64,000 nucleotides of DNA from Vescimonas coprocola (GTDB lineage: Bacteria; Bacillota; Clostridia; Oscillospirales; Oscillospiraceae): the NCBI RefSeq assembly GCF_018408575.1, contig NZ_AP023418.1, positions 2,446,415 to 2,510,414 on the forward strand, in the 5' to 3' direction. The translations under genes were made by a program, and so were the position numbers. This document shows, one piece after another, positions 8,363 to 17,336 of the stretch (the stretch's first letter is position 1; the number at the start of each line of letters is the position of its first letter). The notes beneath the pieces were generated by a model. It saw nothing but the letters and a program-made list of their open reading frames with translations, was not told where the DNA came from and ran no database searches.

Positions 8363-8865
8363 TCATAACTGACAAAATCCTGCTCAACCAGCGCATAATC
8401 AACCGATGATTGAAGCCGACCGAACTGGTCTTTCCAAGAATCGATATTGGTTCGTACCTTGCGGAAACCAAGTGATTCGTAAACGTGCTGCGCTCTTGTG
8501 TTTGTCAAGTTCGTATCGAGGATGATTTTGGCATAGCCGTTTCTGAACAGCCAACTGATCAGCATACTCAAAACCTTCCTGCCAACACCACGGTTCTGAC
8601 AATCGGTTTCGCAGATCTTAATGCCAATTTCTGCAACTCCATCTGACGCATTGTGGTAATTGCACTCGCCAATCAGACGGTCGCTTTCTTCAACGACCAG
8701 AAGACCATTTCTAAGCCCTTTTACAACTTCTTCCTCGGTCGTTCCCAGGCCGTTGGGAAAGCCTGCGTGTGCCATCACAGCACCATCATTCCACCAAGCG
8801 GCAAGCTGCTTCGCATCGGTAACCTCGGCTTGGCGGATTGTTAGGTTTTTATGTTGTATTCTCAC
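8359..8865 (-). CDS. GNAT-family N-acetyltransferase
   Basis: A 168-residue cytoplasmic acyltransferase. The acetyl-CoA loop is NRGVGRKVLSMLISWLF (about residues 90-108), with TNTRAQHVYESLGFRKV typical of GNAT motif B. The substrate cannot be read from sequence; aminoglycosides, amino acids and protein N-termini are all possible. It forms a two-gene unit with the mobC remnant (4-base overlap), so it may be cargo of a former mobile element. A promoter with a palindrome lies upstream. Confidence 0.8.
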   Translation of the reverse strand: MRIQHKNLTIRQAEVTDAKQLAAWWNDGAVMAHAGFPNGLGTTEEEVVKGLRNGLLVVEESDRLIGECNYHNASDGVAEIGIKICETDCQNRGVGRKVLSMLISWLFRNGYAKIILDTNLTNTRAQHVYESLGFRKVRTNIDSWKDQFGRLQSSVDYALVEQDFVSYE

Positions 8866-8898
8866 TTGGTTACTCCTTGCCCTGTCTCCCGACTGTTA

Positions 8899-8940
8899 GT
8901 GTGTACACACACTATATCACAAGGATAGCTCTGTTTTCAA
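8899..8940 (-). promoter_or_regulatory. Promoter and palindrome of the acetyltransferase
   Basis: On the minus strand TTGAAA (8940-8935), 18 bases, TATAGT (8916-8911). The perfect palindrome GTGTGTACACAC (8899-8910) lies just downstream of the -10 and could be an operator. Confidence 0.55.
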
Positions 8941-9652
8941 TACGATACCCAGAATTTATCGCCCTAAAATATAACTTTTCCACGAATATAAGCTGATTTT
9001 CAGTTTCCCCAGTGTCGAACATACTCTGCATCGAAATACCCACCTATCGACTTTACGGTTTTGAGGGGTATTTTGTACGACCGTAAATATACGCACTCCC
9101 CAGCGAACGGTATCCGCTATGCAGCGATTCGCTGTTTCACAAAAGAACCACGCAGAGGCGATAACTATTTCACCCTTTTTTTCTGTCCTTACCTTTCAGA
9201 ACAGAAAATAGGCGATTTTCAGCCCTTAGCTGTACAAAAACAGGCAGCACCCAACCGAAGTTGAGTGCCGCCTGTTTTGTTGTCCAATCCTGCTTGGCAG
9301 ATGCCGATTTTGTAGTTTTCTCAGATTGCTGTCTTATCGGCACACAGCATATGCCGCAAGATCTTTAGGAAGGGTATTGACCACAGCTATTATAAGGGAT
9401 ATACGACGTTTCAGGCAGAAACCCTGTAACACACAAGTAGAATCTATCTGCAAAGCGGACACAAAAACAAATGGGGATGTGCCGTAATGGCACATACCCA
9501 CTTGTAAACGATCCAGCCCGATAACTGACCATTTGTTTCTCGAATCCTATTTTATAGAACAGCCACATGAAAATGACCTCACGTCAATTCAGCAGCTTCG
9601 ATTTGAAATACGACGTTTCCCAGCATCAGCGGTTATGGCGGGACAAGGCACC
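8941..9652. other. AT-richer intergenic stretch with a bidirectional terminator
   Basis: No gene is supported in about 700 bases. A hairpin at 9241-9271 (CAGGCAGCAC...GTGCCGCCTG, with an inner CAAC/GTTG extension) has TTTT after it on the plus strand and a T-run on the minus strand, so it can terminate in both directions. The rest shows no recognisable motif. Confidence 0.55.
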
Positions 9653-10564
9653 TTAAGGCTGGCGAACCGAATCATATTGCTCCAAGGCCTTGAGATAGGC
9701 ATCGTAGGCTGCTTCCAAGGAGGAATATTCTTTTCCTTTTTTCAGGGTTTGCGTATACTGGTTCGGCGTAAGCGATTCCGAGATGGTGACATAGTCTTTG
9801 CCATTCCGCTTGCCGGTCGTGGTTTCGGAAACATAATATTTTCCGTCACCGGTCTGGATGATTACGGGGATGCTCTTTCCGGCGCCGACTTTGTCAGTGT
9901 TCAGAGAGGTCCAGAAGAGATACCGCTTTGCCTCTTGCCCGTCTTTCCCGTTGCCAAGATAGGCCCAGGTACAGTCCGGCTGCTGTAAAAGACTGTTGTC
10001 CAGCTTTTCGATCGCTTCGGAAATAGCCGGGATATATTCCGAGTCTGGGCATCTGGAGTCAAACTCAAAATTTGTATTGTTCTTTATGCTGCCGTTTTTC
10101 CAGAAAGCTGTATCATATAGAAGTGAGAAGAAATCCGTTATGCTTGTATTAAACGGGTATTCAGGCGTAGTCGGGTCGGCCTTTCCGCTCCAGGTGAGAA
10201 TGATTCCGTAATCTTCATGATATGACACAACGCAGGTTCCGTTCGGCGCAGCAACGCCTTTCCAATTATCTGTGTCCCCTTGCTTTTTGTAGTGGACGAT
10301 ACCGCCGATATTCACGGGGTCCAATGATTGCCAGTCGGCCTGCTTCTGCGTCAGGTCAACCGTCACGGTGATCTCCGAATTTCCGAGCAGTGCCTCTGTG
10401 GATACCTGTGCATAAGCAGAGCGTACATTTGTAAGATCCGTCGCTTCTCTGGTTTTTTCAAGCTGTGATGAAAATAACGGGATCGCAATCGCAATCAATA
10501 CAGCGATGATCGCAATGACGATCAGCATTTCCATCAATGTAAATCCGGTTTTGATTCGTTTCAC
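9653..10564 (-). CDS. Type IV pilin-like prepilin (class III signal)
   Basis: A 303-residue protein with a classical prepilin N-terminus: KRIKTGFTLMEMLIVIAI. The prepilin peptidase would cut between G and F, leaving an N-methylated Phe with Glu at +5 and a hydrophobic stalk to about residue 32. The globular part (about 270 residues, two cysteines near residues 115 and 170) is large for a major pilin and more like a minor pilin or pseudopilin. No other pilus genes lie nearby, so assembly genes must be elsewhere or the gene is an orphan. Confidence 0.8.
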   Translation of the reverse strand: MKRIKTGFTLMEMLIVIAIIAVLIAIAIPLFSSQLEKTREATDLTNVRSAYAQVSTEALLGNSEITVTVDLTQKQADWQSLDPVNIGGIVHYKKQGDTDNWKGVAAPNGTCVVSYHEDYGIILTWSGKADPTTPEYPFNTSITDFFSLLYDTAFWKNGSIKNNTNFEFDSRCPDSEYIPAISEAIEKLDNSLLQQPDCTWAYLGNGKDGQEAKRYLFWTSLNTDKVGAGKSIPVIIQTGDGKYYVSETTTGKRNGKDYVTISESLTPNQYTQTLKKGKEYSSLEAAYDAYLKALEQYDSVRQP

Positions 10565-10661
10565 TATAATCCCTGCTTTATCTTGGGTATTTTTATCCGC
10601 TCATTTTACCATAATTCTGCGATGTTTGCAACGAGAAAGCTGCATAATTAAAAATCATTTC

Positions 10662-10766
10662 GTCGAGGATAATATCTGGACAATGGACAGCGATGGTGAG
10701 TTGCGGCTGACGATCATGGCGACCCTTGCCCAAGAGGAAAGCCGCAAAAAGCCGCTGATTTCATAG
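10662..10766 (+). pseudogene. Fragment of a serine recombinase
   Basis: Thirty-four codons read VEDNIWTMDSDGELRLTIMA then TLAQEESRK before a stop. This is the conserved helix region of the serine resolvase/invertase catalytic domain (family pattern ENIDT...ELxLTIxAxxAQEES). The catalytic serine region and the C-terminal domains are absent. A hairpin follows (10749-10757 with 10773-10781). It is a footprint of a lost integrative element. Confidence 0.65.
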
Positions 10767-10924
10767 TGAAACCAGCGGCTTGATTTGCGGTGTGTTCAGC
10801 TGAAAATGGGCAAAAAACTTCATGCCTGAGCACCGCACCACGGAAATGCGCAAATGCCGGCGCATGAAGTTTTTGTGCATCATTTCCGGTTGCCCCACAG
10901 GGGCGAGGAAATGGCACATTTCTT

Positions 10925-10989
10925 ATTTTTGCCATGCAAAAGCATGGCAAAAATAACGGTCACACAATCCAAAGGGACTGTGTGACCGT
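10925..10989 (-). terminator. Terminator pair downstream of ppdK
   Basis: On the minus strand ACGGTCACACA (10989-10979) pairs with TGTGTGACCGT (10966-10956), followed by TTATTTTT. A second hairpin GCCATGC-AAAA-GCATGGC (10931-10948) is flanked by A- and T-runs on both sides. Confidence 0.8.
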
Positions 10990-11030
10990 ATTTATATCAG
11001 TTGTTTTGCCTACGCTGCTGTGTCAACTTC

Positions 11031-13664
11031 TTATTGGCGCTGTTCGCGGATGGCAGCCTGCGCGGCGGCCAGACGGGCGATAGGCACACGGAAGGGGGAG
11101 CAGGACACATAGTCCAGACCCACACGGTGGCAGAACTCCACAGAGCTGGGATCGCCGCCGTGTTCGCCGCAGATGCCCAGATGCAGGTCGGGGCGGGTGG
11201 CACGGCCCAGCTTGGCGGCCATTTCCACCAGCTTGCCCACGCCCACCTGATCCAGCTTGGCGAAGGGATCGTTCTCGTAGATCTTCTTGTCGTAGTAGGC
11301 GCCCAGGAACTTGCCGGCGTCATCACGGCTGAAGCCGAAGGTCATCTGAGTCAGGTCGTTGGTGCCGAAGGAGAAGAACTCGGCCTCCTTGGCGATATCG
11401 TCGGCGGTGAGGGCGGCACGGGGGATCTCGATCATGGTACCTACCAGATACTTCATCTTCATACCGGCGGCGGCCAGCTCCTCGTCGGCGGTCTTGACCA
11501 CCACGCTCTTGACGTACTTCAGCTCCTTCACCTCACCCACCAGCGGGATCATGATCTCAGGCACCATGTTCCAGTCGGGGTGACGCTTCTGGACATGGAT
11601 GGCGGCACGGATGACGGCACGGGTCTGCATGACGGCGATCTCCGGGAAGGTGACGGCCAGACGGCAGCCGCGGTGACCCATCATGGGGTTGAACTCGTGC
11701 AGGGAGGCGATGATGGCCTTGATCTCGGCCACGCTCTTGCCCATATCCTTGGCCAGCAGCTCGATGTCGGCCTCCTCGGTGGGGACGAACTCGTGCAGGG
11801 GGGGATCCAGGAAACGGATGGTGACGGGATTGCCCTCCATGGCCTCGTAGATACCCTCGAAGTCGCCCTGCTGCATGGGCAGCAGCTTGGCCAGAGCCTT
11901 CTCACGCTGCTCCACGGTGTCGGAGCAGATCATCTCACGGATGGCGGCGATGCGGTCGCCCTCGAAGAACATATGCTCGGTGCGGCACAGGCCGATGCCC
12001 TGAGCACCCAGCTCACGGGCCTTGGCGGCGTCGTGGGGGGTGTCGGCATTGGTGCGGACCTTCAGGCGGCGGAACTTATCGGCCCAGCCCATGATGCGGC
12101 CGAAGTCGCCGCTGACGCTGGCGTCCACGGTGGGCATAGCGCCGTCGTAGATGTTGCCGGTGGAGCCGTCCAGGCTCAGCCAGTCGCCTTCGTGATAGGT
12201 CTTGCCGGCCAGCGTGAACTGCTTGTTCTCCTCGTCCATGACGATGGCGCCGCAGCCGGAGACGCAGCACTTGCCCATACCACGGGCCACTACGGCGGCG
12301 TGGCTGGTCATACCACCACGGACCGTCAGGATGCCCTGTGCGGCCTTCATGCCCTCGATGTCCTCGGGAGAGGTCTCCAGACGGACCAGAACCACCTTCT
12401 CACCACGGGCGGCCCACTCCTTGGCATCCTCGGCGGTGTAGACGATCTTGCCGCAGGCAGCGCCGGGAGAGGCGGGCAGAGCCTTGCCCACGGGGGTGGC
12501 GGCCTTCAGAGCGGCGGCGTCGAACTGGGGATGCAGCAGGGTATCCAGATTGCGGGGATCGATCATGGCCACGGCCTGCTGCTCGGAGATCATGCCCTCG
12601 TCCACCAGATCGCAGGCGATCTTCAGAGCGGCGGGAGCGGTGCGCTTGCCGTTACGGGTCTGGAGCATATACAGCTTGCCGTGTTCTACGGTAAACTCCA
12701 TATCCTGCATATCCCGGTAGTGATCCTCCAGCGTGTGGCAGACCTCCACGAACTGGGCATAGGCCTCCGGGAACTTCTCGGCCATCTGGTCGATGGGCAT
12801 GGGGGTACGGACACCGGCCACCACGTCCTCGCCCTGGGCGTTGGTCAGGAACTCGCCCATGAGCTTCTTCTCGCCGGTGGCGGGGTTGCGGGTAAAGGCC
12901 ACGCCGGTGCCGCAGTCATCGCCCATGTTGCCGAAGGCCATGGACTGGACGTTGACGGCGGTACCCCAGGAGTAGGGGATGTCATTGTCACGGCGATAGA
13001 CGTTGGCACGGGGATTGTCCCAGCTGCGGAACACGGCCTTAATGGCACCCAGCAGCTGCTCCTTGGGATCGGTGGGGAAGTCCTGACCGATCTTGGACTT
13101 GTACTCGGCCTTGAACTGGCCGGCCAGCTCCTTCAGGTCCTCGGCGGTGAGCTCCACGTCCTGAGTGACGCCCTTCTTGGACTTCATCTCGTCAATGAGC
13201 TGCTCGAAATACTTCTTGCCCACCTCCATGACCACGTCAGAGTACATCTGGATGAAACGGCGATAGCAGTCCCAGGCCCAGCGGGGGTTATTGGACTTCT
13301 CTGCAATGACCGCCACCACGTCCTCGTTGAGACCCAGATTCAGGATGGTGTCCATCATACCGGGCATGGAGGCCCGTGCGCCGGAACGGACGGAGACCAG
13401 CAGGGGATTCTCGTGATCGCCGAACTTCTTGCCGGTGATCTTCTCCATCTTCTCAATATATTCCATGATCTCGGCCATGATCTCGTCGTTGATCTGGCGG
13501 CCGTCCTCATAGTACTGGGTGCAGGCCTCGGTGGTGATGGTGAAGCCCTGCGGCACAGGCAGACCAATATTGGTCATTTCCGCCAGATTGGCGCCCTTAC
13601 CGCCCAGCAGCTCACGCATCTGTGCGTTGCCCTCTGTGAACAGGTAACAATACTTCTTACTCAT
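11031..13664 (-). CDS. ppdK: Pyruvate, phosphate dikinase
   Basis: An 877-residue PPi-dependent enzyme interconverting pyruvate + ATP + Pi and PEP + AMP + PPi, used by many anaerobes in glycolysis. The N-terminal ATP-grasp domain shows GGKGANLAEM, SVRSGARASMPGMMDTILNLG and WDCYRRFIQM. The mobile phosphohistidine domain has the catalytic His in GGMTSHAAVVARGMGK (about residue 455). The C-terminal TIM barrel shows GLCRTEHMFF and LGICGEHGGDP. The ATG at 13664 is chosen over upstream in-frame codons because GGAGG lies eight bases before it. Length matches the family. It is monocistronic. Confidence 0.97.
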   Translation of the reverse strand: MSKKYCYLFTEGNAQMRELLGGKGANLAEMTNIGLPVPQGFTITTEACTQYYEDGRQINDEIMAEIMEYIEKMEKITGKKFGDHENPLLVSVRSGARASMPGMMDTILNLGLNEDVVAVIAEKSNNPRWAWDCYRRFIQMYSDVVMEVGKKYFEQLIDEMKSKKGVTQDVELTAEDLKELAGQFKAEYKSKIGQDFPTDPKEQLLGAIKAVFRSWDNPRANVYRRDNDIPYSWGTAVNVQSMAFGNMGDDCGTGVAFTRNPATGEKKLMGEFLTNAQGEDVVAGVRTPMPIDQMAEKFPEAYAQFVEVCHTLEDHYRDMQDMEFTVEHGKLYMLQTRNGKRTAPAALKIACDLVDEGMISEQQAVAMIDPRNLDTLLHPQFDAAALKAATPVGKALPASPGAACGKIVYTAEDAKEWAARGEKVVLVRLETSPEDIEGMKAAQGILTVRGGMTSHAAVVARGMGKCCVSGCGAIVMDEENKQFTLAGKTYHEGDWLSLDGSTGNIYDGAMPTVDASVSGDFGRIMGWADKFRRLKVRTNADTPHDAAKARELGAQGIGLCRTEHMFFEGDRIAAIREMICSDTVEQREKALAKLLPMQQGDFEGIYEAMEGNPVTIRFLDPPLHEFVPTEEADIELLAKDMGKSVAEIKAIIASLHEFNPMMGHRGCRLAVTFPEIAVMQTRAVIRAAIHVQKRHPDWNMVPEIMIPLVGEVKELKYVKSVVVKTADEELAAAGMKMKYLVGTMIEIPRAALTADDIAKEAEFFSFGTNDLTQMTFGFSRDDAGKFLGAYYDKKIYENDPFAKLDQVGVGKLVEMAAKLGRATRPDLHLGICGEHGGDPSSVEFCHRVGLDYVSCSPFRVPIARLAAAQAAIREQRQ

Positions 13665-13683
13665 GCAGATTCCTCCATCTATC

Positions 13684-13712
13684 ATTATAGTTGTACCGAA
13701 TGTTGAGAACAA
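13684..13712 (-). promoter_or_regulatory. ppdK promoter
   Basis: On the minus strand TTGTTC (13712-13707), a 17-base spacer and a perfect TATAAT (13689-13684), 20 bases ahead of the start codon. Confidence 0.75.
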
Positions 13713-13837
13713 CCTTATTATAGCAAAAAAAGCTTCAAAAGCAAGCATGGATTCCAGAATTTTTCCGGTTTTTTTTCGTTTTTCTTCGGGCGGCCCTCCG
13801 CTGCCGGATATTTCCGCAAAAAACAGAAACTCACACC

Positions 13838-13867
13838 TTGCGGCATTTGCCGCCTTTGTGCTATACT
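13838..13867 (+). promoter_or_regulatory. Promoter of the holB operon
   Basis: TTGCGG (13838-13843), an 18-base spacer and TATACT (13862-13867). It lies before the holB start and divergent from the ppdK promoter. Confidence 0.65.
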
Positions 13868-13924
13868 AAGATATTATATTGGGTGCATAGGCCATCCGGT
13901 ATGGCAGGGGAGGGCAGAGACGGC

Positions 13925-14788
13925 ATGGAAGAACTGATCCCGGAAAACAGCACACTGGCCCGGCGCATCCGTGCGGCGGCCTCCAAGGGGACGCTGAGCC
14001 ACGCCGCCATTCTCTCCGGCAGCGGAGATCGCATGGCCGCCGCCCGCTACTTCGCCGCCGCACTGGAGTGCGAGGGAGAGGGGGAGCGTCCCTGCCTGCG
14101 GTGCCGCCAGTGCCGCAAGGTACTGGAGGACATCCACCCCGACGTGGTAACGGTGCGGGACGACGGACACAAGGAGCTGCCGGTGGAGCTGGTGCGCCAG
14201 CTGCGGCAGGATGTGTATATCCGCCCCAACGACGGCGCCCGGAAGGTGTATATCTTTGCCGACTGCGGCCAGCTGAACCAGCGGGATCAGAACGTGCTGC
14301 TGAAGATCGTGGAGGAGGGACCGGCCTACGCCGCCTTCCTGTTCTGCGCCGAGAAGGCGGCGGCTCTGCTGCCCACCATCCGCTCCCGCTGCGTGGAGTG
14401 GAAGGTGGCCGGACAGCCGGAGACACCGGAGATGGAGCAGGCCAGAGGGCTGTGCCGGGTGCTGGCGCAGGGAAAGACCCTCCCGGCGGCCCAGTGGCTG
14501 GTATCGCTGGAGAACCGCCGCATCAAGCGGGAGCAGCTGCAGGAGCTTTTGCAGGATGCGTGGCTCCTGACGGCGCAGGCCCTGCTGCTTCAGGCGGGGA
14601 AGCCGGAGGACGGCACCCTGCCGGAGGAGGCAGCGCTGTTGAGCCGGAGCCTCTCCTCCCGGCGGCTGGAGGGCCTGTCGGCCCTGTTGCGGCAGTACAG
14701 CGCCGACTGCGCCTATAATGTGGGGGCGGGCCATGTGCTGGGGGCGCTGTGCGCCCAGTGGGAGCGGCTGCTCCACGCCACCCGCTGA
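13925..14788 (+). CDS. holB: DNA polymerase III delta' subunit
   Basis: About 287 residues, the delta' subunit of the clamp loader. The zinc module C-x7-C-x2-C-x2-C is visible (CEGEGERPCLRCRQC, about residues 53-67). The Walker A position reads SGSGDRMAAARY, so it should not bind ATP, as expected for delta'. LNQRDQNVLLKIVEE is the typical delta'/gamma sensor region and LPTIRSRC follows. ATG 13925 is preferred; in-frame ATG 13901 is possible. It begins a plus-strand run with ricT, as in many Firmicutes. Confidence 0.88.
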   Translation: MEELIPENSTLARRIRAAASKGTLSHAAILSGSGDRMAAARYFAAALECEGEGERPCLRCRQCRKVLEDIHPDVVTVRDDGHKELPVELVRQLRQDVYIRPNDGARKVYIFADCGQLNQRDQNVLLKIVEEGPAYAAFLFCAEKAAALLPTIRSRCVEWKVAGQPETPEMEQARGLCRVLAQGKTLPAAQWLVSLENRRIKREQLQELLQDAWLLTAQALLLQAGKPEDGTLPEEAALLSRSLSSRRLEGLSALLRQYSADCAYNVGAGHVLGALCAQWERLLHATR

Positions 14789-14848
14789 CCTCGGGCGCAG
14801 AATGGCACCTATATGGAAAAACGATCCCGATACGAAAGGATGAAGGAT

Positions 14849-16099
14849 ATGACAGAAGTCATCAGTGTCCGCTTTCGAGGCGGCTGTAAGACCTATTATT
14901 TTGACCCTCGTGGCGTTCAGGTGACGGCGGGGGAGCACGTGATCGTGGAGACGGCGCAGGGGCTGGAGTATGCCCAGTGTGCCGAGGGAAACCACGAGGT
15001 GCCGGACGAGCAGGTGGTGGAGCCCTTCCGCCCCATGGTCCGCATTGCCACCGACCATGACCGCCGGGTGCTGGAGCGCAACCGGGCCAGAGAGAAGGAA
15101 GCCTTCGACGTGTGCCAGAAGAAAATCCTCCAGCACAAGCTGGAGATGAAGCTGGTGCGGGTGGAGTGCAGTTTTGACGGCAACAAGATCCTGTTCTTCT
15201 TCACCGCTGATGGCCGGGTGGACTTCCGGGAGCTGGTGAAGGATCTGGCCTCTGCCTTCCGGGCCCGCATCGAACTGCGGCAGATCGGCGTCCGGGACGA
15301 GGCAAAGATGCTGGGCGGCCTGGGGATCTGCGGCCGGCCCTTCTGCTGCGCCCAGTTTCTGGACGATTTCATGCCCGTCTCCATCAAGATGGCCAAGACC
15401 CAGAGTCTGTCTCTGAACCCCACGAAAATTTCCGGCACCTGCGGGCGGCTCATGTGCTGCCTGAAATATGAGCAGGAGGCCTATGAGGACGCACTGAAGC
15501 GTCTGCCCAAGAACGATTCCTTTGTCCAGACCCCCGACGGCCCCGGTAATGTCAGCGACGTCAACGTCCTGAAGGAGACGGTGAAGGTGCGGCTGGATGA
15601 GAAGCCGGAGGCTCCCCGGTGCTACCACAACTGCGAGGTGTGCGTCCTCCGCAACGGCAAGGGCAGCCGGGAGGGCATCGAGATCCCCAAGGAGCGGCCC
15701 GCCCGCTACGCAGAGGAGCGGCAGGAGGAATTCCCTGTCCCCGCCATCATTGCAGACTTTGCCGCCGATCGGGAGGAGCCGGAGGAGGGCCGCCGCCGCA
15801 GCCGCCGCCGCAGAGGCGGCAAGGGCAGCGAGCGTCCTGCGGAGCGTCCGGCGGAAAAGCTGGCGGAAAAGCCGGAGGAGAAGCGGCGGGAGGGCAATCG
15901 CCGCCGCCGTACCCGCAGCGGCAAGCCCGGCGCCAGCGCCATCAAGCCCTTTCCCCCCCAGCCGGATGCCAAGCCCGTGTCCCGTCAGGAGAGCCAGCGG
16001 CCCATCGAGGACGAAGGACCGAGCAACAAGCGCCCCCGGCACCGTGGAGGTCGCCGCAGAGGCGGTCAGGGTGGCGGTACGCCCAAGACGGAGGCGTGA
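14849..16099 (+). CDS. ricT: RicT/YaaT (PSP1-domain) protein with a basic tail
   Basis: About 416 residues. The PSP1 core (about 1-270) shows GGCKTYYFDP, DGRVDFRELVKDLASAFR and the conserved cysteine clusters GICGRPFCC and CGRLMCCLKYE. In B. subtilis RicT forms an Fe-S-containing complex with RicA and RicF that governs RNase Y-dependent mRNA maturation. The last ~130 residues are a low-complexity Arg/Lys/Glu/Pro-rich tail absent from B. subtilis RicT, probably disordered and possibly RNA-binding. ATG 14849 follows AAAGGA; upstream in-frame ATGs lack a site. It lies next to holB, a common arrangement. Confidence 0.88.
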   Translation: MTEVISVRFRGGCKTYYFDPRGVQVTAGEHVIVETAQGLEYAQCAEGNHEVPDEQVVEPFRPMVRIATDHDRRVLERNRAREKEAFDVCQKKILQHKLEMKLVRVECSFDGNKILFFFTADGRVDFRELVKDLASAFRARIELRQIGVRDEAKMLGGLGICGRPFCCAQFLDDFMPVSIKMAKTQSLSLNPTKISGTCGRLMCCLKYEQEAYEDALKRLPKNDSFVQTPDGPGNVSDVNVLKETVKVRLDEKPEAPRCYHNCEVCVLRNGKGSREGIEIPKERPARYAEERQEEFPVPAIIADFAADREEPEEGRRRSRRRRGGKGSERPAERPAEKLAEKPEEKRREGNRRRRTRSGKPGASAIKPFPPQPDAKPVSRQESQRPIEDEGPSNKRPRHRGGRRRGGQGGGTPKTEA

Positions 16100-16102
16100 G
16101 CC

Positions 16103-16948
16103 GTGGGAAAGTTTTCAGGCGTTCTGATCGCCAGCGATTATGACAATACCATGGTGTATACCGAGGGGGCGCTGAAGAGCGGCGGCCCTCTGCCCTCGGT
16201 ATCGCAGGAGAACCGGGAGGCGGTGGAGTACTTCATGGCGGAGGGCGGCACCTTCTCCGTGGCCACGGGCCGGGCGCTGCCGTCCTTTTCACGGGTTCGG
16301 GAGGGCGTTCCCATGAACGGCCCCACGGTGCTCTTCAACGGCGCTGCCATCTACGACTTCGCTCAGCAGCGCTACCTGTACACGGCCTTTCTGCCGGAGT
16401 CCGTCCGGGGGCATATCTGCCGCCTGCTGGAGGACCTGCCGGAGACGGCGCTGGAGATCTATCACGACGATGACTCCATCCACGCCATCAACCCCAACGA
16501 GATCACCTATCATCACCTGCATCTGACCCACTCCCCTACAGTGGCGCTGGCCAGCATGGAGGAGGTGCCGTCTCCTATCTCCAAGCTACTGTTTGAGGAG
16601 GCGGAGCCCCGGATGACGGCCCTGCGGGAGTACATCGCCCGCCAGAGCTGGAGCACCGAGTATGAGGTGGTGCCGTCCAACCCCTATCTGCTGGAGCTGA
16701 CGGCCAGGGGGGCCAACAAGGGCGGCATGGTGCGCCGTCTGGCTCAAATGCTGGAGATCCGGCAGGAGAACGTCTACTGCGTGGGCGACCACGCCAACGA
16801 CATCCCCATGCTGACCTTTGCCCGCACCGCCTTTGCCCCGGCCAATGCCATTCAGCCGGTGCATGAGGTGCCGGGCATCCACATTCTGCCCAACTGCTGG
16901 GAGAACGCCATTGCGGCCATGATCGCAGAGCTGGACAAGCGGTATTGA
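16103..16948 (+). CDS. HAD-superfamily (Cof-type) phosphatase
   Basis: A 281-residue cytoplasmic phosphatase of the Cof-like (HAD IIB) type, likely acting on small phosphorylated metabolites. Motif I is DYDNT (residues 12-16, nucleophile Asp12), motif II is in SVATGRALP, and motif IV is GDHANDIPML near residue 230. The cap between about 85 and 190 is of the Cof kind. It starts with GTG four bases after the ricT stop, so it is co-transcribed. The substrate is not predictable. Confidence 0.8.
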   Translation: MGKFSGVLIASDYDNTMVYTEGALKSGGPLPSVSQENREAVEYFMAEGGTFSVATGRALPSFSRVREGVPMNGPTVLFNGAAIYDFAQQRYLYTAFLPESVRGHICRLLEDLPETALEIYHDDDSIHAINPNEITYHHLHLTHSPTVALASMEEVPSPISKLLFEEAEPRMTALREYIARQSWSTEYEVVPSNPYLLELTARGANKGGMVRRLAQMLEIRQENVYCVGDHANDIPMLTFARTAFAPANAIQPVHEVPGIHILPNCWENAIAAMIAELDKRY

Positions 16949-16962
16949 GGAGGGAAACGGTC

Positions 16963-17271
16963 ATGCGTGAGAGCGAACCCCTGACCCTATATGTGGTCTA
17001 TACGGCCAAGCCTGGCTGCCGGGAGGCCTTCGTCCGTCAGATCGTGATGGAGGGCATTGCCGATACCATCCGTCGGGAGGAGGGCTGCATCCGCTACGAC
17101 TACTATTTCTCCGCCCAGCAGGAGGATAAAATTCTGCTGGTGGAGCAGTGGCAGACGCAGGCCCATCAGCGCATCCATTTGCAGCAGCCCCACATGGCCC
17201 GCCTGCGGGAACTGAAGGAGCAATATGTGGCGGACACCCGGCTGGGCCGGGTGACGCTGGAGGAAGCGTAA
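16963..17271 (+). CDS. Antibiotic-biosynthesis-monooxygenase (ABM) fold protein
   Basis: A 102-residue single-domain dimeric alpha/beta barrel protein of the ABM/YgiN type. TLYVVYTAKPGCREAFVRQI, EEGCIRYDYYFS, ILLVEQWQTQAHQRIH and HMARLRE follow the family pattern. Relatives include quinol monooxygenases, but many are uncharacterised and no cofactor is needed. The ATG at 16963 has GAGGAGGG eight bases upstream. It follows the phosphatase by 14 bases and is followed by a strong hairpin terminator. Confidence 0.75.
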   Translation: MRESEPLTLYVVYTAKPGCREAFVRQIVMEGIADTIRREEGCIRYDYYFSAQQEDKILLVEQWQTQAHQRIHLQQPHMARLRELKEQYVADTRLGRVTLEEA

Positions 17272-17280
17272 TATGACCCC

Positions 17281-17317
17281 ACAGGCCGCCGCAGGCTGCG
17301 GCGGCCTGTGCTGTTTT
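17281..17317 (+). terminator. Terminator between the monooxygenase and tatD
   Basis: ACAGGCCGCCGCA (17281-17293) pairs with TGCGGCGGCCTGT (17297-17309) across a 3-base loop, followed by GCTGTTTTGTG. It ends just before the tatD ribosome binding site and would reduce readthrough into tatD. Confidence 0.7.
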
Positions 17318-17336
17318 GTGCGAAAGGAGAACACCC

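Noticed and set aside
9061-9264. A short plus-strand frame in the gap before the pilin gene
   Set aside because: No ribosome site; it ends within a terminator hairpin region.
11001-13706. A 901-codon open frame on the plus strand opposite ppdK
   Set aside because: It is antisense to a gene with complete family motifs, and its Gly/His/Leu-rich composition is the product of GC-rich codon bias. It has no ribosome site or domain.
13874-16042. A 722-codon minus-strand frame opposite holB and ricT
   Set aside because: Repetitive Leu/Ala/His composition mirrors the real genes on the plus strand, and no motif is seen.
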